From positions 3,088,501 to 3,152,500 of the forward strand of contig NZ_CP086063.1 of assembly GCF_020783315.1 (NCBI RefSeq): a stretch of DNA of 64,000 nucleotides, written 5' to 3'. The stretch comes from Ferruginibacter lapsinanis. Its GTDB lineage: Bacteria; Bacteroidota; Bacteroidia; Chitinophagales; Chitinophagaceae. Below are positions 16,645 to 26,231 of the stretch, piece by piece (positions within the stretch are counted from its first letter, which is position 1; the number at the start of each line of letters is the position of its first letter). A program made the translations under genes and the position numbers. Below the pieces are notes generated by a model. It ran no database searches, was not told where the DNA came from, and saw only the letters and a program-made list of their open reading frames with translations.

Positions 16645-16918
16645 GGTGTTTTTTTTAGGGTTTTTAAATAAATATAGGATATTCGATTATGGCATTATAA
16701 AGATGCTGTTAAACAGATAGATTACTTGTAATAAAATAAATTGAAATTCTGTAGAAATATATCTACGCAGTAGCACTGATATTACTGTAACATTAATTAA
16801 GCTGGCTTTAACAGCTGAATCCTGCGCCTGTGTTATAATTACGGTCCCCATCACAACAAAATCTAAAAAAATATGTTTCACTTATACCGGCAATAGCCAG
16901 GCGTGCCTAATTATACAG

Positions 16919-16934
16919 GAGTTGCGTATATTTG
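16919..16934 (+). promoter_or_regulatory. candidate promoter of the lipoprotein gene
   Basis: TATATTTG at 16927-16934 fits TAnnTTTG and lies 33 bases before the start codon. The surrounding 16-mer GAGTTGCGTATATTTG is identical to that before uxuA (6499-6514). Confidence 0.5.
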
Positions 16935-16967
16935 GGTATTGGAAGAAGACAATTGAACCTTAATTTT

Positions 16968-17633
16968 ATGAAATTTATACCTATCCTTGCATTCTTGTAT
17001 ATGCTTGCCAGTTGTAATGGCGGGCCGCAATCTTTGGATGAAGTTATTTCAGAAGATAGTTTGAATACCAAAGAAGCAAAGCAATACCCCGACAGTGTCA
17101 TTCAAAATGAACAAAATAAGGCTATAGGCAGTATAAAATTCGGGATCTCTGAAGAAGAATACCAAATAGAGAAAAAACAATTTCAGGCAGAAACAAACAA
17201 ACAGCAGAATATCAATAATACCATTATTGACAGATATTATATCGGGAATTTTGAATACACTGATATACACGACTACTTTGATTCTGGAAAACTTTACCGT
17301 TTGGAAATTATGGGAGCCCCCATTGCGTGGGACAGTTATGATACAGAGATCTATAACAGGATAGCTGCAATCCAGGAACTGATTTTTCAAAAATTTGGAG
17401 CTCCGGATTCTGATAACAGAATCCCTAAAATAGATGATATGAAAAAAAGTTCCACCTACCTTATTCGTACCTGGAATATTGGAGATAAAAGTATTGAGAT
17501 ACGTGTAGCATACAACCAGACAACCTACACCCCTTATATTGCGATATATAAACCTTCTGTACAATTCAGGATACACATGGAAAATTCTACTAAAAGAGAT
17601 AGTACTACAAAAGCCGGTAAAGATCTATTCTAA
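16968..17633 (+). CDS. lipoprotein of unknown function
   Basis: A 221-residue lipoprotein: MKFIPILAFLYMLASC gives a clean lipobox with Cys16. The frame is open to 16932, but the lipoprotein signal fixes the start at 16968. The mature part is acidic and mixed alpha/beta, with a helix-forming stretch EEEYQIEKKQFQAETNKQQN and a later strand region with LYRLEIMGAPIAWDSYDTE. No domain is recognised. It is followed by a terminator seven bases after the stop. Confidence 0.8.
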   Translation: MKFIPILAFLYMLASCNGGPQSLDEVISEDSLNTKEAKQYPDSVIQNEQNKAIGSIKFGISEEEYQIEKKQFQAETNKQQNINNTIIDRYYIGNFEYTDIHDYFDSGKLYRLEIMGAPIAWDSYDTEIYNRIAAIQELIFQKFGAPDSDNRIPKIDDMKKSSTYLIRTWNIGDKSIEIRVAYNQTTYTPYIAIYKPSVQFRIHMENSTKRDSTTKAGKDLF

Positions 17634-17639
17634 CAAAGA

Positions 17640-17670
17640 AAGGGGCTGGATAGAAATCCTGCCCCTTGTT
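17640..17670 (+). terminator. rho-independent terminator
   Basis: AAGGGGC-T-GGAT / ATCC-T-GCCCCTT forms a stem with one T-T mismatch and a 4-base loop, followed by GTTT. It begins directly after the lipoprotein stop codon. Confidence 0.7.
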
Positions 17671-17795
17671 TAAAACCTAACCTTATCGGATGCAAATGTA
17701 AACTGGTACTGTATTGCAAGTGTTACATCTTTTTAATTGCTTGTTACATAATTCATTCTTTTTCATATTGTAGTAATAATTGATCAGTCATAAAC

Positions 17796-18092
17796 TCACA
17801 TCCATTTGCCTCGAATCCATTGTTCTCCATAACGATGATGGCGCTTCCAATGACCTGGTCTCCATTTATAGCTCTTCCGAGCTGCCATCCAACGGCAACC
17901 AGCGTAACGATAATTACCATCATATGGTTCCCACTCTTCATCAACCCATATGTATCCAACGGCCAATATATCAGTTTTTAGAATTACCGGGGCTACGGGA
18001 CGAACTTTAACATAGATCTGCGCCGGAGCCGGCAAAAGAATACTCAAGAACAGCAATAGTAAGCAACTTGTTTTAACCAATTTATTTTTCAT
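17796..18092 (-). CDS. small exported YXWGXW-type repeat protein
   Basis: A 98-residue protein with a signal peptide (LVKTSCLLLLFLSILLPAPAQ) and a Trp/Tyr/Arg-rich mature part. That part includes YIWVDEEWEPYDGNYRYAGCRW and WRPGHWKRHHRYGEQWIRGKW, matching the YXWGXW/WxPGHW repeats of small Bacteroidota and proteobacterial periplasmic proteins of unknown role. The frame extends upstream to 18173, but the signal peptide marks the ATG at 18092 as the start. The protein is very basic. Confidence 0.75.
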   Translation of the reverse strand: MKNKLVKTSCLLLLFLSILLPAPAQIYVKVRPVAPVILKTDILAVGYIWVDEEWEPYDGNYRYAGCRWMAARKSYKWRPGHWKRHHRYGEQWIRGKWM

Positions 18093-18372
18093 TGTTGAAA
18101 TATTTTTTTGTTCAAAATGATAAATACACCAAAGGTTGGTCAAGGGGGATCTTAAAATAACCATCAAGGTCATGCGCTGTAAAGGTGGGTATATTTTAAT
18201 AAGAGAAGTTACACTATGCTTTATTAAAATTGCAAAATTCGTTCATTTTAAATAGCAACAGAAAAAAGTGAGATCAGAGTAGATTAGTGAGGGCAAAAAA
18301 ACTGAGGACCAGATTTTTTCTAAAAATTTCACAGCAGAACATCTATCAAAAAACGATATAAAACAAACCAAC

Positions 18373-18750
18373 TCAATTATAAAAATCAATCAACGAACCA
18401 AAATAGCTATCATCCCAGCCCTCTACCATTTCATCATACACTTCATCTGGAATATTAGTATGCAGCAATTCAGCAGAGGTGCCTGATTTATGTTCATGTA
18501 ATTTGATGGTAACAATAGACTCCGCTTCTTCTCCATCAAAATACCATTGTTGAACGATCTTTTTTCCTTCTTCAAAAGCTATGTTCTTACCCACTATACT
18601 CCCCTCCCACAACGAAAATTCACTCCCGGGTTCTGTGCTCATTTCGGCTTCATTACCAGTCCATAACTGTATCGTTCCTGGCATAGTTAACGCACGGTAA
18701 ACTTCAATGGGCTCGGCCGGAATGATATAATATTTTTTAAAATCCTTCAT
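18373..18750 (-). CDS. SRPBCC (AHSA1-like) domain protein
   Basis: A 125-residue single-domain protein of the START/SRPBCC fold, AHSA1 type: the N-terminal KKYYIIPAEPIEVYRALTMP strand-helix, then IQLWTGNEAEMSTEPGSEFSLWEG, and the long C-terminal helix VYDEMVEGWDDSYFGSLIDFY. Such proteins bind hydrophobic ligands or act as Hsp90 co-factors in the cytoplasm. The ligand is not predictable. A perfect -7 box (TATCTTTG, minus strand 18770-18777) lies 19 bases upstream of its ATG. Confidence 0.85.
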   Translation of the reverse strand: MKDFKKYYIIPAEPIEVYRALTMPGTIQLWTGNEAEMSTEPGSEFSLWEGSIVGKNIAFEEGKKIVQQWYFDGEEAESIVTIKLHEHKSGTSAELLHTNIPDEVYDEMVEGWDDSYFGSLIDFYN

Positions 18751-18769
18751 TTTTACAATAGTATTTATG

Positions 18770-18777
18770 CAAAGATA
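18770..18777 (-). promoter_or_regulatory. -7 box of the SRPBCC gene
   Basis: TATCTTTG on the minus strand matches TAnnTTTG and is 19 bases before the ATG at 18750. Confidence 0.55.
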
Positions 18778-18987
18778 TCTTACCTATAAAGGTATTGCAA
18801 GAAATAAGCATTTATTTACCAAAAAACGACAAATTTCATTGTCGTTGTAGTATTAAAAAGGATCAAGTGTGAATGATGTAACATCTTCCGGGAATTATGT
18901 AACACTTATACCTTCTGGTATACCAATCTTTATACTTTAATAATCAGGTCAAAAAATCATTCATTCCTGTTAATCATCCATCTAAAA

Positions 18988-19071
18988 ATGAAAACAATTT
19001 TATTGATTGAAGACAATAAAAATATTCTCAAAAATCTGAACGAATATTTTGAGATTACTATAAATTTTTAA
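18988..19071 (+). pseudogene. truncated response-regulator receiver domain
   Basis: A 27-residue ORF reading MKTILLIEDNKNILKNLNEY and six more residues before TAA. This is the first strand and helix of a response-regulator receiver domain, including the acidic pair E-D that binds metal, but the phospho-acceptor aspartate and everything after it are missing. The remainder of the domain is not found nearby; the next ORF (19090) is unrelated. It is most simply a deletion remnant of a two-component regulator gene. Confidence 0.6.
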
Positions 19072-19089
19072 CCGCTAAATTTTAATACA

Positions 19090-19308
19090 ATGAAAAGTAA
19101 TTATTTTGTTTATTACCCCGGAAATGAAAATGAGCCCAGAAGTATTTCAGAAAAAAATGAAACTAAAGAAAATAACGAGGAACTAATTCCCCAAAAAGAA
19201 GCAGCAAAAGTTCAAAACATTTCCTTTCTCCAAAAAATAAAAAATGCATTACAAACCTGGTCTAATGGCGATAAAAACGATGAAGATTTTGATAATACCA
19301 GAGTATAG
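19090..19308 (+). CDS. small hydrophilic protein of unknown function
   Basis: A 72-residue polar protein rich in Glu, Asn and Lys (SEKNETKENNEELIPQKEAA) with one amphipathic helix (FLQKIKNALQTW). No signal peptide, membrane segment or known domain. It starts 18 bases after the response-regulator stub. It may be a real short gene or a chance ORF; the ATG is preceded by an A-rich leader typical of the window. Confidence 0.45.
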   Translation: MKSNYFVYYPGNENEPRSISEKNETKENNEELIPQKEAAKVQNISFLQKIKNALQTWSNGDKNDEDFDNTRV

Positions 19309-19332
19309 GGATTACATCCATTGTGACCAAAG

Positions 19333-20205
19333 CTAATTAGTGGTTGCAATGGATGTTCTTTTTTGCTGTTCAGCCATGATACTTTGTAAAAAAGGGGCTG
19401 TCAAAGACTCTACAGAAGTTGCCGGCATATCGAGTGCATGCGGATCTGTCACTAATTGCAACCAGGGTTTTGGACTGCCGAATGGATAGCTACCGAATAC
19501 AATTACGGGAGTTCCCTTAATACTAACGCTGTCCTTATTCTTTTTATCCATTTCCCACTGGTCTGCCCAACTGTATAGATATATGGCATCTTTTTCAAGC
19601 AAACGTAAACAGGAATGCGATGCAGGATAACCAGGCAGGTCATATTGATGAAAACCTATCCCTAATTTATTTTCAATATTAAAATTCCAACGCAGATCCC
19701 ACTCATCATTAAAAGTACTTGTGGTCTTCTCTGCTTTCCAGTTAGTAAAGTATAATCCGGTTGGAGTCTGGTCATTCTTTCTACCCATACTAACAGGCCC
19801 TGTGTATACTAACTCTCCCATTTCATAAGCAGCAAACACTTGTGTGGGGTAAGAAAAAAAGAGGATTTTCTTGATATCTTTTATAGACGGAACACTAGCA
19901 GGAAAAGGCAAATATGAATCATAATCTCCGGTAAAATCATTGGGCACAATAATAGTATCCATCAACGCAAGATGCTTTACATCAACTCTGTTCACTGCTA
20001 ATACCACACGTTGTTTCAAAGAATCCGCTGCATTATTTTTTATCCATTCTTTTCTTTTTTCTATATGATACCCTACATTTTTAGGCTCAACTCTTTTTCG
20101 CTGTGCTTGCGGTTGAATTTGAACATCATTTGTAACAGGTTGATTACAGTGACTTAATAGAAGAGTTAAAAATACAAGTTGAAGTATAGGATATATTTTA
20201 CGCAT
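19333..20205 (-). CDS. L,D-transpeptidase lipoprotein (YkuD domain)
   Basis: A 290-residue protein with an N-terminal lipoprotein-like signal (LQLVFLTLLLSHC, Cys20) and a YkuD catalytic domain in its second half. The active-site block FHQYDLPGYPASHSCLRLLE contains the catalytic Cys199 and the upstream His186; the usual SHGC is SHSC here. It probably cross-links peptidoglycan stem peptides or attaches proteins in the periplasm. The frame opens at 20259, but the signal peptide points to the ATG at 20205. The region between residues 30 and 110 has no known domain. Confidence 0.9.
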   Translation of the reverse strand: MRKIYPILQLVFLTLLLSHCNQPVTNDVQIQPQAQRKRVEPKNVGYHIEKRKEWIKNNAADSLKQRVVLAVNRVDVKHLALMDTIIVPNDFTGDYDSYLPFPASVPSIKDIKKILFFSYPTQVFAAYEMGELVYTGPVSMGRKNDQTPTGLYFTNWKAEKTTSTFNDEWDLRWNFNIENKLGIGFHQYDLPGYPASHSCLRLLEKDAIYLYSWADQWEMDKKNKDSVSIKGTPVIVFGSYPFGSPKPWLQLVTDPHALDMPATSVESLTAPFLQSIMAEQQKRTSIATTN

Positions 20206-20331
20206 AATTGATTGACGGCTATTGGCCTGTTTCTCATGAATTGACAAACGGCATGCCACATAATCAATCTTTTAACAGATGCAATTATCTATGTTAGAAA
20301 ACATTATAAAAACCTATTTAAATGAAATGAT

Positions 20332-23300
20332 CTATTTCACAATTGTTATATAGCCGGTTAATGTAGAAACTGTACCATCAGTATCAATAATGTAATAGTA
20401 CGTGCCGAAAGGCAACGGTTTCCCTTTATAAGTTCCATCCCATGGTTTGTAAATACCTTTACTTTCGTAGAGCAATTGACCATAACGATTAAAGACCTCT
20501 ACTTTGGCATTCGGATAGGTTTGTAAATTTTCTATCAACCAAAGATCATTGATACCATCATTATTTGGAGTAAATGTATTGGGCACTTCAATTGGTTTTA
20601 ACAATTTTACTGAAACAGAATCTGTAGCACTACATCCTCCTGTAGAAGTAGCCACAAGTTTATATACCATATCATTTGTAATTCCTGAAATAGTTGGCTC
20701 GGCAATAATAACACTGTTTAAAAAAGTGGCCGGCGACCATGAGTAAGCCAGATCACTACGCTCCCCTGTGATTGATAGTTTACGGGTTTCTCCAGCAAAT
20801 AATACAATATTATCTTCTGTGTTTATTACCGGCAAAGGACTTACTTCTACTATCTGAGTAGTATCATCTACACAACCTCCTGTGTTGGTTACCGTTAGTT
20901 TAACAGCATATCTGCCAGGTGCAGCAAAAGTCTTAAATAGTGTTGTTGATATATCCGGCTGTTCTTCTATTGCGCTTGTTCCAAAATTCCAAACAGACCT
21001 TTGTATATCGCCATCGGTGGTTGTACTGTTATTACTAAAAGATACTCTGTCATTCACACAAACAGCAGCGTCATCTATCGAAAAATTGGCTATGGGCTGC
21101 CGTATAAATCCACCATAGATCATTGTTTTTGTATCAGGACACCCTTTATCCGAAATAACTGTAAGGGTAACTGTAAATGAATTTGCAGAAGAAAAGGTAT
21201 GTTGTGGAGATACAGATAATGATGTGTTAGTAGCTCCGCTGGCAGGATCTCCAAAATCCCATTGATAAGACACTATATTTCCTACGCTGATAGCAGATGA
21301 ATTTGTAAACTGTACAGATGTGCCTGGTAAACAAGCCTTAGAAGAGCTGAATCCTGCTACCGGCGCCACTCCTACAAAAACCACAGTAGTAACCGGAGCA
21401 GAAGTACAATTATTGACGGTTGCAGTTACTGTATAAGCCCCGGCAATTGCCTCACTCACAATAGGTATTGATACATGCTGATCATTACTTACAAAACCAT
21501 TCGGACCGGTCCATGTAAAACTTGCTCCGGCAATATCCGGCACAGTTAAAGAAAGTGCTTGCCCATTACACAAGGGACTATTATTACTAACAGTACCGGC
21601 TATAGGAGTATTTTTGACAGTAACATTAGTAGTTACAGGCAATGAAGAACAACCATTCACTGTTGCCTTAACAGAATAAATGCCTGCATTGATTGCTGCT
21701 GCGGTATTGATAGCAGGATTTTGCTGAGAACTTGCAAAACCATTAACTCCAGTCCATGTAAAACTTGCACCGGTAATATCCGGTGTTGTTAAAAGGATCG
21801 GCTGTCCTTCGCAAACAGGACCATTATTATTTACAGCACTTACAACAGGCATTGCAGTAACAGTAACTAAAACAGTTTTCGACTGCGATGTACAATTGTT
21901 AACAGTAGCTGTAACACTGTATGTTCCTGAATGAATAATATCTGCATTGGGTATAGATGGATTTTGATCTGTGCTTGTAAATCCATTGGGTCCTGTCCAC
22001 TTAAAAGTTGCGCCAGCAATATTAGCAGTCGATAGATTAATTGTTTGTCCTTTACATAAAGGACCATTTACTGTAACAGCACCGATTACCGGCGAAGGAT
22101 TTATTATTACATTGGTGGTATATGGTGCTGAAAGACAGTAGCCCAACTTTGCCCTCACCACATAAACGGCAGCATCTTCAACTTTAATATCAGTACGAGT
22201 TACATTTTGCTCTTCTACAAACCATGGATCATCCGGGATATCCCTGTACCAAATAAAAGATGCCCCGGTAATGTCAGGTGTAGTTAAACTAAGTGTCTCT
22301 CCTGCACAGATAGGGCTATTATTACTGGCACTTGTTATTACCGGTGTTTCATAGACCTCTACATGCACATTATTATACGGAACCGAAGTACAATTATTAA
22401 CGGTAGCTGTTACAGTATATTGACCAGATGCGGCCAAAGTAGCATTAGGGATCTCCGGTAATCTTTCTGTACTGGTAAAGCCATTAGGACCTGTCCAGCT
22501 ATATGCAGCTCCGGGAATATCTGCAGCACTCAAATGAACTGTATGACCTACACAATTAGGATTATCGCTGCTTGCATAACTAATAACCGGTATCGGATTG
22601 ACCACAACCACAGTTGATGCCGGAGCAGAAGAACAATTGCCAACTGTAGCAACTACCGTATATGTACCGGCTTTTGCCAATGTAACCGGACTAATGACCG
22701 GATTACGGGATGTGCTAGTAAATCCATTAGGTCCTGTCCACTTGTAAGTAGCCCCGCTCACAACGGTAGCACTCAACTGAAGACTTAAACTGGTATTTTC
22801 ACAAAAAGGACCATTATTTGACACTATTGGAGAGGCGGTATTGCCAGGAGTTATGGTAATAGTTACAGGTTTTGTACTTGTATTATTACATCTATCCGTA
22901 ACCGTTACTGTATATGCTTTTGTTATAGTTGGTTGTATAGTTACCTGCGCCGTATTCCCGGCGTTATTATCCCAGGAAAAGGTGTAAGGAGAAACACCAT
23001 ACAGTCCTGTAGCTGTAAGAGTAACAGGCGTGCCGGCACAAACCGAAAGTGACGGAATAGATGAAGAAATTGTTCCAACTTCAACCGTTCTCCCTTCCAT
23101 ACGTATAATAAACGGATCACGGGCCCCTACATACGTAGTATCACAAATAGAGGCTGCTCCGGTATACCTATTCCATAAATGTAACATATACGAGACTGTT
23201 TGTTCGGAACAAGATGGAGGAGGAAGACATGAGAGCATTGAATTGCTGATATTAGTATAATTCCCTAAACTACCTACTGTCCCTTGTTGAGTGCAATCAT

Positions 23301-24423
23301 TGGTTGAAGCGCATGTCCAGTTACCGGAATAGCAGCTACCATTAGTGATAGCAAAAAAGATCATACCCGTATTAGCCGGAGCTTTTGAATACATGGTAAA
23401 TTGGAAAGATACATTTGTAAAAGTAGCATTTGCCGGCACTGTTACATTGACGGGATATTTACAGGCTGTAGCAAAGCTCCCATTATTCTTTGATGCTTTA
23501 ATATCATTAGCAGCTATGCTTGTAACTGCAGACACCAATGGATCTATGATCACTTTACCTGACAGAATATATTGATCAATATAAGCCACGTCTACAGCAA
23601 AAGACAACTCATTAGCCCGAATACTATATGGTATTTTCTTTATTGATCTATCAGGAGCCATCGCTGCATATACTACATTGCTGCCAATATGCAATATCTT
23701 TTTTTTGTCAATAAAATAATCAGCTTCTTCATTTCCGCCATTCGATCTTTTTAATTCATCAGACGAATTATCTCCATAAAAAATATCCTTGAATACAAGT
23801 GCATCATAACCAGAAAAATAGTTTTTTGTAATAATAAAACTTGTTTTCACTGCACCTTTTAAAACCCTTAATTCTGCATCAATTCCTGGAAAAATATTAG
23901 TAATATACAGACCATTATCTCCGGCGGTATAATGTGACCAATCCGGAGCAGAAAGTACCACTTCTCTCCCATTTTTTTTACCGAATAATTTCCATGAATT
24001 AAAATGCACTATCCCATATACAGTTTTTATATACGCAGTTTTTGCAGACATATCAAACCCGACAGGTTCCAGTTGATCAGACGCTTCAAAAATATTGCCG
24101 CCTATTGGACTTAATGCATCATTAATAGGAAGCCATCGATCACCTTGTTTGTAATGTAATGCTCCCAGTGATTTTTCGATATAAAAAACTGATGGATCTT
24201 TTACTCCAATAAAATACCTGCTGTCGATTGTTCGCTTCGATTCAACTTCCACAAAACCTTTATCAGCAGTTTTTATAGAACCCCGATCGGTAAAAAAAGT
24301 GTAATTAGGTGCTTTAGTATATAATTCGTTGGAGTTCTCTTGCGCATTTACCGTATCTCCACAAAATAGAAAGATAAAAAATATTGAGAGTTGAGATAAC
24401 AATGATGGGTACAATTTGATCAT
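20332..24423 (-). CDS. T9SS type B surface adhesin with Ig-like and PKD repeats
   Basis: A 1363-residue secreted protein. A signal peptide (IFFIFLFCGDTVNAQ) is followed by about 400 residues of beta-rich sequence without a named domain. Then come seven bacterial Ig-like domains of about 85 residues (six share a core such as FTWTGPNGF and a TVTATVNNCTS end) and two PKD-like domains (VSYQWDFGDPASG, RSVWNFGTSAIEE). The C-terminus is the gliding-associated T9SS type B sorting domain (VPNTFTPNNDGINDLWLIEN and FNRYGQLLYES, PLPFGTYYYIID). It should be exported by T9SS and stay at or leave the cell surface, probably as an adhesin. The third Ig core of the six is diverged (FIWYRDIPDDPWF). Confidence 0.92.
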   Translation of the reverse strand: MIKLYPSLLSQLSIFFIFLFCGDTVNAQENSNELYTKAPNYTFFTDRGSIKTADKGFVEVESKRTIDSRYFIGVKDPSVFYIEKSLGALHYKQGDRWLPINDALSPIGGNIFEASDQLEPVGFDMSAKTAYIKTVYGIVHFNSWKLFGKKNGREVVLSAPDWSHYTAGDNGLYITNIFPGIDAELRVLKGAVKTSFIITKNYFSGYDALVFKDIFYGDNSSDELKRSNGGNEEADYFIDKKKILHIGSNVVYAAMAPDRSIKKIPYSIRANELSFAVDVAYIDQYILSGKVIIDPLVSAVTSIAANDIKASKNNGSFATACKYPVNVTVPANATFTNVSFQFTMYSKAPANTGMIFFAITNGSCYSGNWTCASTNDCTQQGTVGSLGNYTNISNSMLSCLPPPSCSEQTVSYMLHLWNRYTGAASICDTTYVGARDPFIIRMEGRTVEVGTISSSIPSLSVCAGTPVTLTATGLYGVSPYTFSWDNNAGNTAQVTIQPTITKAYTVTVTDRCNNTSTKPVTITITPGNTASPIVSNNGPFCENTSLSLQLSATVVSGATYKWTGPNGFTSTSRNPVISPVTLAKAGTYTVVATVGNCSSAPASTVVVVNPIPVISYASSDNPNCVGHTVHLSAADIPGAAYSWTGPNGFTSTERLPEIPNATLAASGQYTVTATVNNCTSVPYNNVHVEVYETPVITSASNNSPICAGETLSLTTPDITGASFIWYRDIPDDPWFVEEQNVTRTDIKVEDAAVYVVRAKLGYCLSAPYTTNVIINPSPVIGAVTVNGPLCKGQTINLSTANIAGATFKWTGPNGFTSTDQNPSIPNADIIHSGTYSVTATVNNCTSQSKTVLVTVTAMPVVSAVNNNGPVCEGQPILLTTPDITGASFTWTGVNGFASSQQNPAINTAAAINAGIYSVKATVNGCSSLPVTTNVTVKNTPIAGTVSNNSPLCNGQALSLTVPDIAGASFTWTGPNGFVSNDQHVSIPIVSEAIAGAYTVTATVNNCTSAPVTTVVFVGVAPVAGFSSSKACLPGTSVQFTNSSAISVGNIVSYQWDFGDPASGATNTSLSVSPQHTFSSANSFTVTLTVISDKGCPDTKTMIYGGFIRQPIANFSIDDAAVCVNDRVSFSNNSTTTDGDIQRSVWNFGTSAIEEQPDISTTLFKTFAAPGRYAVKLTVTNTGGCVDDTTQIVEVSPLPVINTEDNIVLFAGETRKLSITGERSDLAYSWSPATFLNSVIIAEPTISGITNDMVYKLVATSTGGCSATDSVSVKLLKPIEVPNTFTPNNDGINDLWLIENLQTYPNAKVEVFNRYGQLLYESKGIYKPWDGTYKGKPLPFGTYYYIIDTDGTVSTLTGYITIVK

Positions 24424-24590
24424 ACTTAATTCCTATGATTTACTTTATATTAAATATAATTAATTATCAGCAATTCTACGGAATTTGAGTGAAAATAAGC
24501 AACAATTAAATACAATAAAATACGTGTTGAAGGGTATTTCATTCAAAATAAACAAATAGTACTTTAGTGTTACTACTTAAAAACTACAAT

Positions 24591-24980
24591 ATGAAAAAGA
24601 TAATACAACTTTCATTTATGCTACTGTGTAGCTGTATGTTACATGCGCAAGTACTCAAATTCTGTAATGCAGTAAATAGTGATGGTACACTAAAGGGAGA
24701 ATCAACTTCTTTCATTATAGAAAAAGGCGATGAGATATGTTTTTATGTGACCACTAACTCTTCTGCTTCATTCAATACATCGAAATTAAAATACAAGATA
24801 TATACAATAGATCTGCTGGATGGTGAAGTATACGACAATACTATTGAACAGGATATAAAAGAAGATTGGGGATGGGCATGGAGAGGAATAATTTTTAATA
24901 GAGCTGACTCTTATAAAGTATATGTGTACAATGGCAGAGACGAATTGCTTGCATCAGGAACGATAAAAATAATTTTTTAA
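24591..24980 (+). CDS. small exported protein of unknown function
   Basis: A 129-residue protein with signal peptide MKKIIQLSFMLLCSCMLHAQ. The mature 109 residues are beta-rich (VLKFCNAVNSDGTLKGEST, DEICFYVTTNSSASFNTSKL) and look like a single Ig-like or jelly-roll domain; no family is recognised. ATG codons at 24567 and 24591 are in frame, and the signal peptide supports 24591. It is convergent with the coiled-coil gene and shares a bidirectional terminator with it. Confidence 0.75.
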   Translation: MKKIIQLSFMLLCSCMLHAQVLKFCNAVNSDGTLKGESTSFIIEKGDEICFYVTTNSSASFNTSKLKYKIYTIDLLDGEVYDNTIEQDIKEDWGWAWRGIIFNRADSYKVYVYNGRDELLASGTIKIIF

Positions 24981-25005
24981 TGTATTCTCTCTTTGTTTTA
25001 AATAG

Positions 25006-25052
25006 TAAGACCTCATCAGGATATTGAAAAAAATATGAATGATGAGGTCTTA
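25006..25052. terminator. bidirectional terminator
   Basis: A perfect 13-bp stem: TAAGACCTCATCA at 25006-25018 and TGATGAGGTCTTA at 25040-25052. It lies between convergent genes and ends in AT-rich sequence on both sides. Confidence 0.8.
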
Positions 25053-25070
25053 CAAGTTTTATAAAAAGGA

Positions 25071-26054
25071 TCAGCTAAACAAACCACCTTTCTTTAATTC
25101 ACGATTATTTTCTCCGATCTTAAACCCATTTTGATAGATCTGAATAGTATAATTCCCTTCCTGGAAATTCTGATCCGGAGTAAATGCAAATTCTACATTT
25201 TTCTTCTGAGCAGTTTCCAGATCTACCGCCACCTTAGCAGTAAAATTTTTATCTCCTTCTTCACGGGTAGTAAATATTCCTGAACCCGATTTTGCTGCAC
25301 TGACAGGCTTCCCATCTGGCCCTATCACACACACATATACATCTGTAGTAGCTGGTTGAATGATGCGATTATCCACTACAAAAGATATCAAAAGTTTATC
25401 AACTCGTTTTGCAGTAGTTGTCACTTTTTCTTTTCCATTATTCTTTACATTAACCGGTGTTATCGCAATATTAGATGCATTTAATGTAGAGGCTACATCT
25501 ACCTTTTTTTCAAGATCCTGCTTAACAATGGTTGTTGCTGTAAGGTCTTGTGTTAATTTTTCCTTCTCTTGAGTTAACACAATTTTATCCTGTGTAAGGG
25601 TTTGATTTTCTTGATTTAAACGGGCTACCTCCTGCTCCATTCCTGCAATTTTGGTATTAAGTACAGCAATCAGGTTTTTTGCTTTTCCCAATTCAGCAGC
25701 CGAAGCATTTTTTTTATTCAATATACTCCTGATCTCATTTTTTGTCTTAGCAATTTCGTTGCTATTATCCACCAATTTACTTTCTAATCCACTATTAATT
25801 GTTTTCATCGAATCAAGACGTACCAGTGACTCATCAAAACTTCTTTGGATATTACTTCTCTCTTCTGCGACTTTAGTGATTGTTGCTTCCTGTCGGCTGA
25901 TCATATCGTCTGTTTCATTATTGGCAACAAGTGTGTAACTGCTTACTGACAGTAATGCAACAACTAAAAAGCCAATGATCCAGTTTTTATAATCGGTTCC
26001 TTTTGAAACATGACCGCTATCTATTGTCGGGCCTTGATAATTTGTAGTTGACAT
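25071..26054 (-). CDS. membrane-anchored coiled-coil protein
   Basis: A 327-residue protein with a cytoplasmic N-terminus (residues 1-25), one membrane segment (WIIGFLVVALLSVSSYTLVA, about 25-44) and a long coiled coil from about 50 to 190. Near its end the heptads approach a regular pattern (LNQENQTLTQDKIVLTQEKE). A C-terminal globular domain of about 110 residues is beta-rich (LLISFVVDNRIIQPATTDVY). The type is common in Chitinophagaceae but has no established function; a scaffold between inner membrane and periplasm is an inference. It is transcribed alone. Confidence 0.8.
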   Translation of the reverse strand: MSTTNYQGPTIDSGHVSKGTDYKNWIIGFLVVALLSVSSYTLVANNETDDMISRQEATITKVAEERSNIQRSFDESLVRLDSMKTINSGLESKLVDNSNEIAKTKNEIRSILNKKNASAAELGKAKNLIAVLNTKIAGMEQEVARLNQENQTLTQDKIVLTQEKEKLTQDLTATTIVKQDLEKKVDVASTLNASNIAITPVNVKNNGKEKVTTTAKRVDKLLISFVVDNRIIQPATTDVYVCVIGPDGKPVSAAKSGSGIFTTREEGDKNFTAKVAVDLETAQKKNVEFAFTPDQNFQEGNYTIQIYQNGFKIGENNRELKKGGLFS

Positions 26055-26231
26055 AGTAAATGATTTAATGTTTAAAAAATATAATATTAAAAGAATCCCT
26101 CTTTTAAATCATTTTACTTTACCCACAACCATGCCAAGCTTTAACCGATCAATAATCAAAAATTTAATTAACATTCTTTTTAGTATGCTATATAAAATCA
26201 ACGATTACGTCTGTCGCAGTGAAAAATTATT

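Noticed and set aside
16687-16881. 64-residue minus-strand ORF before the lipoprotein gene
   Set aside because: No signal, domain or promoter; composition resembles random AT-rich sequence.
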